A program made the translations under genes and the position numbers. Shown in pieces: positions 45,701 to 53,668 of a DNA stretch of 64,000 bases. How positions within the stretch are numbered: the stretch's first letter is position 1; each line of letters opens with the position of its first letter. The notes under the pieces were generated by a model. The model was given only the letters and a program-made list of their open reading frames with translations, was not told the origin of the DNA and searched no databases. Source of the DNA: Antedon mediterranea (Eukaryota; Echinodermata; Crinoidea; Comatulida; Antedonidae); NCBI RefSeq assembly GCF_964355755.1, contig NC_092677.1, positions 19,874,101 to 19,938,100 on the forward strand, written 5' to 3'.

Positions 45701-48315
45701 ATAAAAGTCTAATTTTCTCGTAAAATCCCAAGTTTTGCAAGACGCAACATCAAGAAATGTTATTACCTATATACATAGAACCTACGGATGAAATTTTATT
45801 AGGGTACGTTCTTATACCATGGTGAGGGTGATTTTTGACTGGACTATTTTCAGTAATTATTTGCCACCCTGAGCTACAGTGTGCTCACTCAAAAATTAGC
45901 TAGTATCAACATGTAAGCACAAAAAAAAATATCTAACTATTGGTTATTCGCACTTGGTGGATAACCCCTTGTTATTTGTCAGGAACTTTTTATTTTTCTT
46001 ATTCTTATTTCTTATGCACAAATGTTTTTTATCAAGCTGAAGTTTATTTTAATTTTTTTATGCTGTCGGAAGTTCAGCAACATTATTCACGATATCACCT
46101 TAAACACTTTGGTGTCAATCAAGGAAAGTTTGAAAAGCTCTCCGAAAAAGCAGCAGCTGATATAAACTACTTGAACAATTGTAAATATAGTTTTTTTTTA
46201 AAGGGCGCAGAAATCCTTTCTGGCTCAAGTATGGTTCAATGAAAAAATGCTTTTTTTTTTGTTTCTAATTTAAATGTTGACAAAGAAGATTGAACCACAT
46301 AACTAATGAGAAGTGAAACAACACAAACCTCAAATGGTGTGACTACATTGCCCCAATATACTGGTATTATACTGTCTTCTTCACCTTTATATCTAATGTT
46401 CATTATAACCCAAGATAAAAATTCTGCTCCATCGAAAAGATCTTTATAGATATTAAAATGCTTAGCAATCTCTCTGATGTGATATGGTCCGGATGCATTC
46501 TTCCATTCTTCTTCGACTTCATTTAATGGTACTAACACTAAAAAAATTAGATAAAACCGTTTAAAAATGTAATTAATTTCTAGTATATCACTGGGGAGTT
46601 GTTGTAAGTAATTATTAGAGAACAACACCATAGATTTTTAGAGATTAATGGCAAAGTTTACATGACTTGTTGTATCTTTCAAACTTTCTGTATTGAAAAT
46701 GGAGTCCACAAAGATTTTAGTCCACAATGTTTAGCATTGCGAGTACAAAAGGTCTGAGGCATAGAATATGTCAAGTAGGGTCCAGGGACCATCAAAAAGC
46801 CTTCTTAAGTTCTCGCTCCTGTACCAATTAAGGGAGGGGTGCTCAAAATACCCCAAAATTTGAATGAATTAGTATAATCGAGTACATAAATGAAACCAAT
46901 GCTAAAATGTTTATTTTTAGGGCCTACAGTAATTGAAGACCCATCAACTCCTGTACCTAGTCTGCTTAAAAGAAAGCCACTAATTCGTGCTAATTAGCCC
47001 TTAAGGGTCAAAGGTGAATATATGTCCCACCTGGACCTAATTAACATAATGAGTACACATATGAAACAAATACTAAAATGTTTATTTTTAGAGTCTAATT
47101 GAAGATCCGTCCTTCTTAAGTGGCAACTCCTGTACCTAGTCCGCTTAAGAAAGTAATTAATTACTGCTAATTAACATTTTAATTAGCATAATGGAGTACA
47201 TCAATAGCACCTTTGACAATACAAAGTATGTTTATCAAACTGACAATTCTTAAAGACTCATTCCCTACAATTTGGGACGTTTTGTAAAAATAATGCATGT
47301 ATTACTTTAAAAACATTAAACCAGGTCATTCCTTGTCTTAAATGTATGTTTTATGGTAGCCTAAGTAGCTCACGGTGAATGTCCTCTCGTGGACGGTCTT
47401 TAGGCCTAGCCTAGCTACTGTAGGCTTAGTTTTGTAGGCCTAGCTGGTAAACATCGGTAACGTACGAACACTGTACGCTAGCTATACTGTAGGCCTATAA
47501 GCCTGATGTTGTATAGTTGCTGCATTGTCTTTCTGTTTTTGCCAGACTTCGTTGAAACCCAATATTTTCGCTGAAATGTATAGGAGTCTTTCATTTGTTT
47601 TGGCCTCACGATCGATCAAAAAGTGGGTAAATACGGATAAAAAAAAATCAATCCGCGTGCAATACATGTTGGGATTTATAGCGGGGTGATAAAATGAATA
47701 GAATCAACTTATTTTTCACATTTTTAACCGCTTAAAGAAAAAAAAAAGTTATCTCAATAGGACCATACAGTATTTATTTTTGCATTAAATGTAGAAATAT
47801 TTCTTACAAAAAACGCTGCTCGCTTATTGAGGTAACAGTTTTAAAGATATATTGTCCCTCTGAAAAATATTTTTTATTTTAAATTTTTTTTTGAATGTGT
47901 CATTTTATTGTCACATAATAGTTATTTTACCTGAAAAAAATGTAATTTAGATAGTAGTCTAATGGTAGGAAATTTGCATATCAAGCAAAAAGTTCCATGT
48001 TTGAATCCTAGTTGGGAGAAGCTTTTTCTCATAATCACAGATTTCTTCATCTTCCTCTTTAACTGTTGTGGTATATCTCTGGGCAATTTTTTCCTATCTA
48101 TTCAATTTATATAAAAACTGTTTTAATTTCAAAAGAAGTTGCAGATTAATTTAATCAAATTTTCTTAAGAAAAAAAATCTTACATTTTCTATGCCTTGCT
48201 AATTGTTCTAAATCTGGAATATTTTTGTTTTTGAGTAATAATTTGCTCTTATGCTGAACTTGAAGGTATCTTGGATGAGGATTATTATGAAGTCCAATGT
48301 CTACTCCTTCTGATA
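36586..48315 (-). CDS. MRPL38: MRPL38, mitochondrial large ribosomal subunit protein 38 (six 3' exons)
   Basis: Six exons on the minus strand join in phase to about 289 codons with a stop. The product is a component of the mitochondrial 39S ribosomal subunit with a PEBP (phosphatidylethanolamine-binding) fold. It was recognised from motifs shared with the vertebrate protein: [24 protein letters not shown]-like [55 protein letters not shown] and LKYLDRYR near the end. Vertebrate MRPL38 has about 380 residues, so roughly 90 N-terminal residues, including the mitochondrial targeting sequence, are missing. The exon before 48184 was not found in the window and may lie beyond 64000 or be unrecognised. 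All introns have GT-AG ends. The gene is the only host gene clearly seen; its introns are filled with repeats. All exons are open, so it looks functional. Confidence 0.93.
37159..37295 (-). CDS. MRPL38: MRPL38 exon
   Basis: Acceptor TGTATTTCACAG, donor GTAAGTT (37152-37158). It codes for [18 protein letters not shown] and [20 protein letters not shown] followed by FHRQL, with one base of a split codon at each end. It matches the conserved FFQCRWD region of the family. Intron to the next exon is 457 bases. Confidence 0.93.
37930..38085 (-). CDS. MRPL38: MRPL38 exon
   Basis: Acceptor TTTTTTTAATTATAG, donor GTAAGACTT. It codes for [40 protein letters not shown] and [11 protein letters not shown]. 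The GxxxNNGQ...GxGYHRFVxxLFKQ pattern is the core ligand-pocket region of PEBP-fold proteins. A large inverted repeat begins about 64 bases upstream of its acceptor. Confidence 0.93.
38149..40085. repeat. Large inverted repeat (foldback) in an MRPL38 intron
   Basis: The left arm (about 38149-38890) and right arm (about 39105-40085) are inverted relatives along their length. Pairs include ATATATTCTTTATC at both outer ends, TTTGCGATTTAATACTTTGT, ATAAAGTTTATTTGTAT, CATAAATTTACCTAC, GGAATGTTCCATTCATCGC-like and TTAATTAGTAAACAGGGTTA. The right arm has extra insertions. The spacer (about 38895-39100) holds a fragment of a LINE endonuclease start. A third, single arm is at 34498-34920. No transposase or clear target duplication was seen. 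Confidence 0.8.
38897..39003 (+). pseudogene. LINE endonuclease N-terminal fragment in the foldback spacer
   Basis: The plus strand reads [20 protein letters not shown] before losing similarity. SLNVRG followed by a K-rich stretch is the usual start of the L1/Tx1-group endonuclease. With only about 35 codons the call is tentative; related sequence may be at 40500-40700. Confidence 0.4.
40393..41395. repeat. Direct repeats of about 105 bp, 900 bp apart, around a degraded LINE endonuclease piece
   Basis: GATTCTTCACGAGTAGAC, TTTGTTTGTATTGCTT, TATGGACATC-like and AGGCCAAATATTTTAACCAA occur at 40400-40497 and 41290-41390. Between them, near 40500-40680, plus-strand readings [20 protein letters not shown] and [15 protein letters not shown] resemble the part after the GDFN motif of L1/Tx1-type endonucleases, but with stops and frame changes. 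The remaining sequence (40700-41290) shows nothing recognisable. Confidence 0.5.
41516..41634 (-). CDS. MRPL38: MRPL38 exon
   Basis: Acceptor TTTTTGTTACACAG, donor GTAAGC (41510-41515). It codes for [39 protein letters not shown] and the first two bases of the next codon. W-T-x-L-L-T-x-D-G and EVLHWL are conserved in the PEBP fold. A purine run TTTTTTTTTTTT (minus strand) lies about 60 bases past the donor. Confidence 0.92.
42355..42640 (+). mobile_element. tRNA-derived SINE, plus strand
   Basis: The head has box A-like TGGTTGAGCGGTTAAGG and box B-like CCGGTTCAAGTC (42362-42420). The body shares CCAGTGTACACATCTGGC, GTGTGCACTTTAATGAACCC and GGGGGTTACCCCGGTGTATT with the minus-strand copy at 8326-8656. 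The 3' limit is uncertain. It lies in the MRPL38 intron between 41516 and 46537, antisense to the gene. Confidence 0.7.
43088..45844. mobile_element. Foldback element with TA target, in an MRPL38 intron
   Basis: Arms of about 840-940 bases (43088-43930 and about 44905-45844) are near-exact inverted copies: the ends read GTCCAGTCAAAAATCACCCT and complement, flanked by TA on both sides (43086-43087, 45845-45846). Shared inner blocks include AGACGCCGTTAGCGCCCG-like and GCGATACGACGTGAGGCGG-like sequence and GTACAGCGAATGCGACGAAG. The right arm has an extra copy of a short piece near 45290-45400. The spacer (43930-44905) has no recognised gene. TA flanks point to a Tc1/mariner-type non-autonomous element. 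The paired open frames starting [11 protein letters not shown] in both arms merely mirror each other. Confidence 0.8.
46060..46242 (+). CDS. Unrecognised open frame, antisense in an MRPL38 intron
   Basis: The plus-strand frame that ends at 46242 has a 60-codon part of coding-like composition ([20 protein letters not shown], then [15 protein letters not shown]) in contrast to the low-complexity AT-rich part before it. No domain is recognised. It could be a remnant of a transposon protein or chance. It lies 87 bases from an MRPL38 exon on the other strand. Confidence 0.2.
   Translation: MLSEVQQHYSRYHLKHFGVNQGKFEKLSEKAAADINYLNNCKYSFFLKGAEILSGSSMVQ
46329..46537 (-). CDS. MRPL38: MRPL38 exon
   Basis: Acceptor TAATTTTTTTAG, donor GTTTGT (46323-46328; weaker than GTAAGT). 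It codes for [40 protein letters not shown] and [14 protein letters not shown]. Its first two bases complete the codon started at 48184. The sequence corresponds to the segment before the PEBP domain in vertebrate MRPL38. Confidence 0.92.
46790..47180. repeat. Two tandem units of about 170 bp in an MRPL38 intron
   Basis: CTCCTGTACC, TAAAATGTTTATTTTTAG, AATTGAAGA and CTAGTCTGCTTAA recur at a spacing of about 169 bases (landmark CTAAAATGTTT at 46902 and 47072). The remaining intron up to 48183 shows AGGCCTA clusters near 47400-47510 and nothing else recognised. Confidence 0.65.
48184..48315 (-). CDS. MRPL38: MRPL38 exon (most upstream found)
   Basis: Acceptor TTGTTGTTGTTTCAG, donor GTAAGA (48178-48183). 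It codes for [40 protein letters not shown] and HRK, with two leading bases from a split codon. VDIGL followed by a K/L-rich helix matches the N-terminal part of vertebrate MRPL38 (KIDIGL). At least one more upstream exon is required. Confidence 0.88.
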
Positions 48316-48984
48316 CTGAAACAACAACAAACATGAATATGAGGTTACTGTACAATTTGAAAACATTTTATTTTCATATAACCATAAACATGATAACCCT
48401 TCCAGTTTACTGTAGCCCAGTGGGCTAACGAATATTCAGGTGCCCTCTTTGATTAATTAAAATACATCAACAATATAAACAATAACTAACAATCCTCATA
48501 ACTCTTAAAGGTTTATTTTTAAAAGATTACTACTGTCATTGTACAACATTTTTATTAGGTGATCATTTTGTAAAAAAGATCAAAATCTTGAATCCAGAAT
48601 TTAATTCATCACTTGATATTACATGCAAACATAAGATAAGTTCAATGGCCTATTTTTGCACGTAATTTTACCAATATCTTAATTTTTTTGGTACAGCATT
48701 TGATGAAATGCATCAATTATTTTGAAATTAGGCTCAATTCAAAGCTGATGAAGCATACTACACATTGGTTATCATGAAAAGTCATTTGAGTCATTATTAC
48801 ATATTATATGGAAAATAAAGTTATTTTTTCCATTTTTTGGGGTAAAATTGAATTTTTTTATTTTAATTAATAACAACAATTTTTGTAACATACGTTTAAT
48901 TTTTTCAAACAAATTTTAAAAACTGCCCTAGCTATATGGAAATGGATATCAAAAAGAAATTTTGAATTTGCATTACAATTACAG
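48316..48984. other. Intron or flank, no recognised gene
   Basis: AT-rich; no splice-flanked frame resembling the MRPL38 N-terminus was found. Confidence 0.4.
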
Positions 48985-49490
48985 CTTGTATATGTAAAAT
49001 ACTGATTTTACTCATTTTTGGGTAAAAAAAAAAAAAAAATGTTATATGCTATACTTGTGTTAGAATGCTAAATCATACATTATGAAAGCCAATGAGAATG
49101 TTTGTATTCATTGTAATGGGGAGTTTCTGTCATAAACCTATCATAAGTCATCATCAATTTAGAAAATACTGATTTTCATGCATTTTTGGTTAAACATCGC
49201 AAAAAATGCTATCTTGTATAAAACTACTTGTCGTACAACGCCAAATCATACATTATGAAAGTCAATGATAATGTTTATATTCATTGTAATGGGGATTTTT
49301 GTCATAAACCTACCATAAGTCATCATCACTTTAGAAAATACTGATTTTCATTTATTTTTGGTTAAAAATTACGACAAATGCTATCTCCTGGAACTACTTG
49401 TCATAGAACGCTAAATCATACATTAAATAACAGCCAGTGACAATGTTTATATTCATTGTAATGAAGGTTTATGTCATAAAGTCATCCTGT
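48985..49490. repeat. Tandem repeat, unit about 170 bp, three copies
   Basis: AATCATACATTA is found at 49071, 49244 and 49414 (spacings 173 and 170), each followed by ATTCATTGTAATG and GTCATAAA. Units also share ATACTGATTTTCATG and TTTTTGGTTAAA. Non-coding. Confidence 0.8.
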
Positions 49491-49529
49491 TAAACAAGTT
49501 TTATGAGTAATGAGATTTTATTAAAAATT

Positions 49530-49680
49530 TGGCAATATCAAGAGATCGTACACAGTCTGAGAGGGCAGAGCGAAGAGACTTATGGACTAAGCTAAAAGAG
49601 AGACAAGAGATGGGTGAAAAAGATTTAATTATTAGGAATGGCAACATTGTTAAAGGGTGTTTTCGCTCCTAATTATCGGA
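49530..49680 (+). pseudogene. CR1-like element: ORF1 C-terminus
   Basis: The plus strand reads SRDRTQSERAERRDLWTKLK followed by ERQEMGEKDLIIRNGNIVKG, the conserved C-terminal helix and IRNGxIV ending of CR1-group ORF1 proteins. It stops at about 49670. The element continues with the endonuclease at 49790. Confidence 0.65.
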
Positions 49681-49789
49681 TAGATACTGTACTACAGCTT
49701 AAGAAGAAATTTCTGTTGTTAATCAAAAAGAAATAATTTCTAAGAAAAAGTTAGACGAGAAGTAACTTATTAAAAAAGCTGAAATTAAG

Positions 49790-50640
49790 TTTATTTATTC
49801 GAACACCGATTCCTTACTGAATAAAAGAGAAGAGTTGCAAAGTATAACCAGACGTTGTTTTATTATGCGAGATTCTTCCTAAGCGTTCACTATCAGAAAT
49901 TCAGCATGAGGAATTATAAATAGAAGGTTTTTAGTTTTTTTGGTCAGGCAATACAGGAAGAGGTATTGGTATTTATGTTGAAGGTATACCTGTTTAATGA
50001 AGTAACTATTGGAAACTTTAAAGAATCAGTTTGTGTCGATCGTAAATTTAATAAAGATAACATTTTAGTAGTTAGTATTTACCTTAGCCCAAACAGCAAG
50101 GATAACAATACACTATTAAGAGAAATGCTCTTAAAAGCAGATAAATTGTCAAGAGACAACACAATTGTTATAGGAGATTTCAACTTTGGTAATAACGATT
50201 GGGAAAACTCTATAAATTTAGGTCGAGAACAACAAGAGAGTGCGCTATTTTTGGAAACTGTGGAAGACATATTTTGGACTCAATGTAAGAGAACCTACAA
50301 GAGTTCGTATAAATCAAGAAGCCATATTAGATTTAGTGTATCAAAGACTGAGAACGTAATTGATGATCTGGAAATATCCCCTCCTATTCGTAAAAGCGAC
50401 CATGTTGTTATTGTATTTAAATTGAGGATTAATGAGGGTATAAAGGAACATGAAATACCATGTATGAAGAATTATTATAAAGCCAATTACGATAAAATAA
50501 GGGAAGAGTTTTCAAATTTTAATATCAAAGAGGAATGTCTTGACGCAATGGGTGAAGAGATATCTCAAAAGATTGAACAAGCACGAATGTGCGATACTCA
50601 GGGTACAGCAAAAGAAGCTGTAATGACGTCATAAGACCGG
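49790..50640 (+). pseudogene. CR1-like element: endonuclease
   Basis: Starts IKFIYSNTDSLLNKREELQS (the YxNxxSLxNKxxEL block of CR1 endonucleases), then GRGIGIYV and, in the 222-codon frame 49966-50634, ILVVSIYLSPNSKDNNTLLR, NTIVIGDFNFGNNDWENS (GDFN block) and IRKSDHVVIVFKLR (SDH block). Between about 50275 and 50345 a second frame reads REPTRVRINQEAILDLV, the true family sequence, so two compensating frameshifts flank that block. Earlier stops (near 49880 and 49940) also break it. The linker after 50640 is interrupted by a tRNA-like insertion. Confidence 0.8.
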
Positions 50641-51124
50641 ATCTAACGTCACATACACATCAATAACCTTTTTTTAAAAAAAACGTTTAATCCATTTAAA
50701 TTACAAATAAATATGGTAATAAGCACAAAGCAAAATAAACATGTGTAAAAGTGATAATTACTGATTACACAAAATAAGTATTTAAAAAAATAATAAAAAC
50801 AAGATATACTGTATATCATATTGCGTATACAGTACTTTTCACCATAAAGTTTAAGAAAAAAAAGGTTTCGCCCGGGCTCGAACCGGGGACCTTCTACGTG
50901 TACTGTTAAGCAGACGTGATAACCACTACGCCAAGAAGCCGCATATAACAACATAACGCTGTGGTGTGTGTCACATTGTGGCGTCCTAATTAAATAAATT
51001 AATTAACAAAAAAGCAAATTAAAAAATCCGGCTCTATAGCTTTGAGGACATGTCCCTGTAGTATATTCATGCCAAATCCCAGCTCAATACTACAACGAAT
51101 AAGGGAGGAGTAGTAGTTCATAAA
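50641..51124 (-). mobile_element. Insertion with tRNA-like head in the CR1-like element
   Basis: The CR1-like linker stops near 50640 and resumes near 51125. The insert contains a tRNA-Val-like sequence on the minus strand (50864-50940), followed downstream by a T-run and AT-rich sequence, and is bordered by CACATACAC and GTGTGTGTC, which are roughly inverted. It could be a tRNA-derived SINE or a tRNA pseudogene carried by another element. Exact ends are not clear. Confidence 0.4.
50864..50940 (-). tRNA. tRNA-Val(AAC)-like pseudogene or SINE head
   Basis: On the minus strand the sequence has a D-arm region GTAGTGGTTATCACG, anticodon stem TCTGC with GTAGA, an AAC anticodon in TTAACAG, and a T arm CCCGGTTCGAGCCCGGG. 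The anticodon loop is 3-5 bases too long compared with tRNA-Val, and the acceptor stem (GGCTTCT with CGAAACC) has two mismatches. TTTTTTT follows, a polymerase III terminator. Likely non-functional as tRNA. Confidence 0.5.
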
Positions 51125-51617
51125 TCGCACTTTTTACTCAATAGTGTCCAGATGGAAGAAGAAGAGGAGAAGATGAATAAGTCCTAGACTCGGGTACCCC
51201 GAGTAAAAAGCTATCAATATATATGTTGAGAAATATGTGCCATTACGAAAAAAAAAGACTATAAATAGGAAGGAGTGGGTAAATATCGAGCTGAAAAAGG
51301 CGCTCAATCTAAAACATAAATTGTGGAACCGATTTAAAAAAAATGCAAGATGAAAATACATGAATAATTATGCTAAACAACAAAATTTTGTTACATGGTT
51401 AGTGAAGCAAGAAAAAAAGAGTTATGAAACTAAAATTGCCAAAGAAATATAAGTGAACCCTAAGAACTTTTGGAAATATGTACAAAGCAAAACGAAATCA
51501 AGACTAGATATTGCGTGTGTGAAGAATAATCTAGGTGAGATGGTGTCAGATGATTATGGGAAAGCAAAAGTGTTCAATAAAGCCTTTGCTTTGTTGTTTT
51601 TACGTTAGAGGACGTTC
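51125..51617 (+). pseudogene. CR1-like element: linker between endonuclease and RT
   Basis: The plus strand reads NRKEWVNIELKKALNLKHKL, YAKQQNFVTWLVKQEKKSYE, NPKNFWKYVQSKTKSRLDIA and DDYGKAKVFNKAFALLFLRE with stops and indels. FWKYVxSKTK and KAxxFNxxF are the standard CR1 linker blocks. It ends at the TTAA where a piggyBac-type MITE sits and continues at 53267 (IPDLSSRF). Confidence 0.8.
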
Positions 51618-51621
51618 TTAA

Positions 51622-52746
51622 CCCTTTCACTGCGGAGCATTATTCCCACTTCTGTGCGTAATGTATATTTAAGAAAAACATATGGTATTTTAATAAATTG
51701 CAAAAAAATACTAATTGAGATAATTGTGTAATTATTTTTGTGGTGTGTGATGGGCAAAGGGTTAGTCTACAGTTAGGTATAAAAAAAAAAGTAATTTGCA
51801 TATTGATGACGTCATGTGACGTCATTACAGGTATTTTGGATTTCGTGTTTTTTATCGAATCAATGATAAAAACTATATTTTCTATAAGAAATTCTTATGG
51901 AATACGTTTTTCCAACTGGATATTGATGAAGATACGTATAACAAATAAAAATTTAAAAAAAATTGAATTATTTTTATTGTTTTATAAAAATTATGCACAA
52001 ATCAAAGTTTTGGGGCAAAATCGTGAAAATAATGACATTTTCCAAAAATTCACTATAGTACAAAACTAACTATTGTTTCAGAATTTTTTTTTTTTTGCGT
52101 GTTGTGATAAACACAATGTTGCCCTATTGGGGCTGGTAAATTTTGGTTACTTTCAAAATGGCCGCCATTACGCTACTCAAAACAACTTTCCAAGATAGAA
52201 TACTATTATATACACTATACTATATATAACTATAACTATAGAGGGCGCTTGATTTTCAAGACAATAATACAGCTATAGAGGGCCGTTTTTTTTGCTGGAA
52301 AATTTTTTTAATGACTTGCAAAAATATTCAAGTTCATCGAACAAATATAGAGGGTGCTATATATTATAGGCAAATACGATTAAATCATTGTTTTGCCCAT
52401 ACCCGGTTACCCTGGTTACTTTCAAAATGGCCGCCATTACGCTACTCAAAACAACTTTCCAAGATAGAATACTATTATATACACTATACTATATATAACT
52501 ATAACTATAGAGGGCGCTTGATTTTCAAGACAATAATACAGCTATAGAGGGCCGTTTTTTTTGCTGGAAAAATTTTTTAATGACTTGCAAAAATATTCAA
52601 GTTCATCGAACAAATATAGAGGGTGCTATATATTATAGGCAAATACGATTAAATCATTGTTTTGCCCATACCCGGTATTACCGGGTATACGCACTTCAAC
52701 GACGTTTGTTTATACCCGGTAGTACCGGGTATACGCAGTGAAAGGG
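51622..52746. mobile_element. piggyBac-type MITE with TTAA duplication
   Basis: TTAA flanks (51618-51621 and 52747-52750) and inverted ends CCCTTTCACTGCG define it. Ends beginning CCC and TTAA targets are typical of the piggyBac superfamily. Just inside the right end are two palindromes TACCCGGTATTACCGGGTA and TACCCGGTAGTACCGGGTA-like. A 268-base tandem duplication occupies 52145-52676. A frame at 51740-52069 has no transposase similarity. Confidence 0.85.
52145..52676. repeat. Near-perfect 268-bp tandem duplication inside the piggyBac MITE
   Basis: The unit starts GGTTACTTTCAAAATGGCCG at 52145 and again at 52413 and runs to TGCCCATACCCGGT each time; only single-base run-length differences were noticed. 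The similarity implies a recent duplication. Confidence 0.9.
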
Positions 52747-52752
52747 TTAATA

Positions 52753-53264
52753 GGGAGGTTTCGCAATCTTACGAATACGATAACCAAAACGGATACGTCA
52801 CGCACACGTATTCGTTTTTCGTAAGCCAGTAAAAATCTGTTTCGCATGGCAACAAAATATTGAGGGCGCCGTCCGAAATATGAGTGCGGTAAATTTGAGC
52901 GAAGCGCAGGTACGTGTTGCTTGGTGCTTGGCTGCCGGCCTAGGCCTAGCGTAACATCAAAGCGAGTGAGGACTTTAAAAACTGCTATTTATCAAAATTG
53001 ACCTGGCATTTTAATAAATTAGTTTAGTAAATTACTTTCAATAAAAGTATAATTATATTATAATCATGAATCATTTCTGATTCAAATGCAAAATGTGCAA
53101 AATAGATCAAAAACTATACTCGTTTTGTAGTTACGAATATGACTGGTGATATTCGTCAACACGAATACGCTTTACGAATATGAAATGGGGATCAGCTCAA
53201 AAGTTTCACAAATGTGTGACGTATCCGTTTTCGTTATCGTATTCGTAAGGTTGCGAAAGCTCCC
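52753..53264. mobile_element. MITE with long inverted ends and probable TA target
   Basis: The ends are GGGAGGTTTCGCAATCTTAC and complement of GGGAGCTTTCGCAACCTTAC, each followed by GAATACGATAAC and ACGGATACGTCAC. TA stands at both sides (52751-52752, 53265-53266), with three extra bases (CTA) before the CR1-like sequence resumes. The element sits directly against the right TTAA of the piggyBac-type MITE. The interior has a short AGGCCTAG cluster and no gene. Confidence 0.8.
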
Positions 53265-53266
53265 TA

Positions 53267-53668
53267 CTATTCCTGACTTATCATCCCGCTTCTCTGGCCC
53301 CGAATTGGTTACTGTGAAATTCTCAACAGATATAAAATCTTATTTACGGCGCCTGGATATCTGCAAGTCTCCGGGACCAGATGGATTACATTCAAGAGTG
53401 CTTAAGGAACTAAGTAGTGAACTTCGCCATATTTTACAAGTTATGTTTTTAAAATTAGTGGAGAATGGAGTATTACCAAATTCGTGGAAACAAGCCAAAG
53501 TAGTGCCAATTTTTAAGAAAGGTAAAAAATCAGACCCCATAAATTACAGACCAGTCAGCCTTACATCTATAATATGCAAGACCATAAAGATGTTTGTTAG
53601 AAATGTCTTGATGAATCACATGGAAGTTAATCACCTTTTTTCCACCCATCAACATGGCTTCACTCCTT
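53267..53668 (+). pseudogene. CR1-like element: RT N-terminal half
   Basis: An open stretch reads IPDLSSRFSGPELVTVKF, LDICKSPGPDGLHSRVLKEL, NSWKQAKVVPIFKKGKKSDP, INYRPVSLTSIICKTIKMFV and STHQHGFTPSGK. These are RT blocks 0-2 of CR1-group elements (KSPGPDGIxxRxLK, NYRPVSLTS, QHGFxxG). It ends at a hAT-like insertion and continues at 54963. Confidence 0.85.

Noticed and set aside
47482-47667. 61-codon minus-strand frame considered as an MRPL38 exon
   Set aside because: It lies between two exons that already join in phase and has no similarity to the protein.
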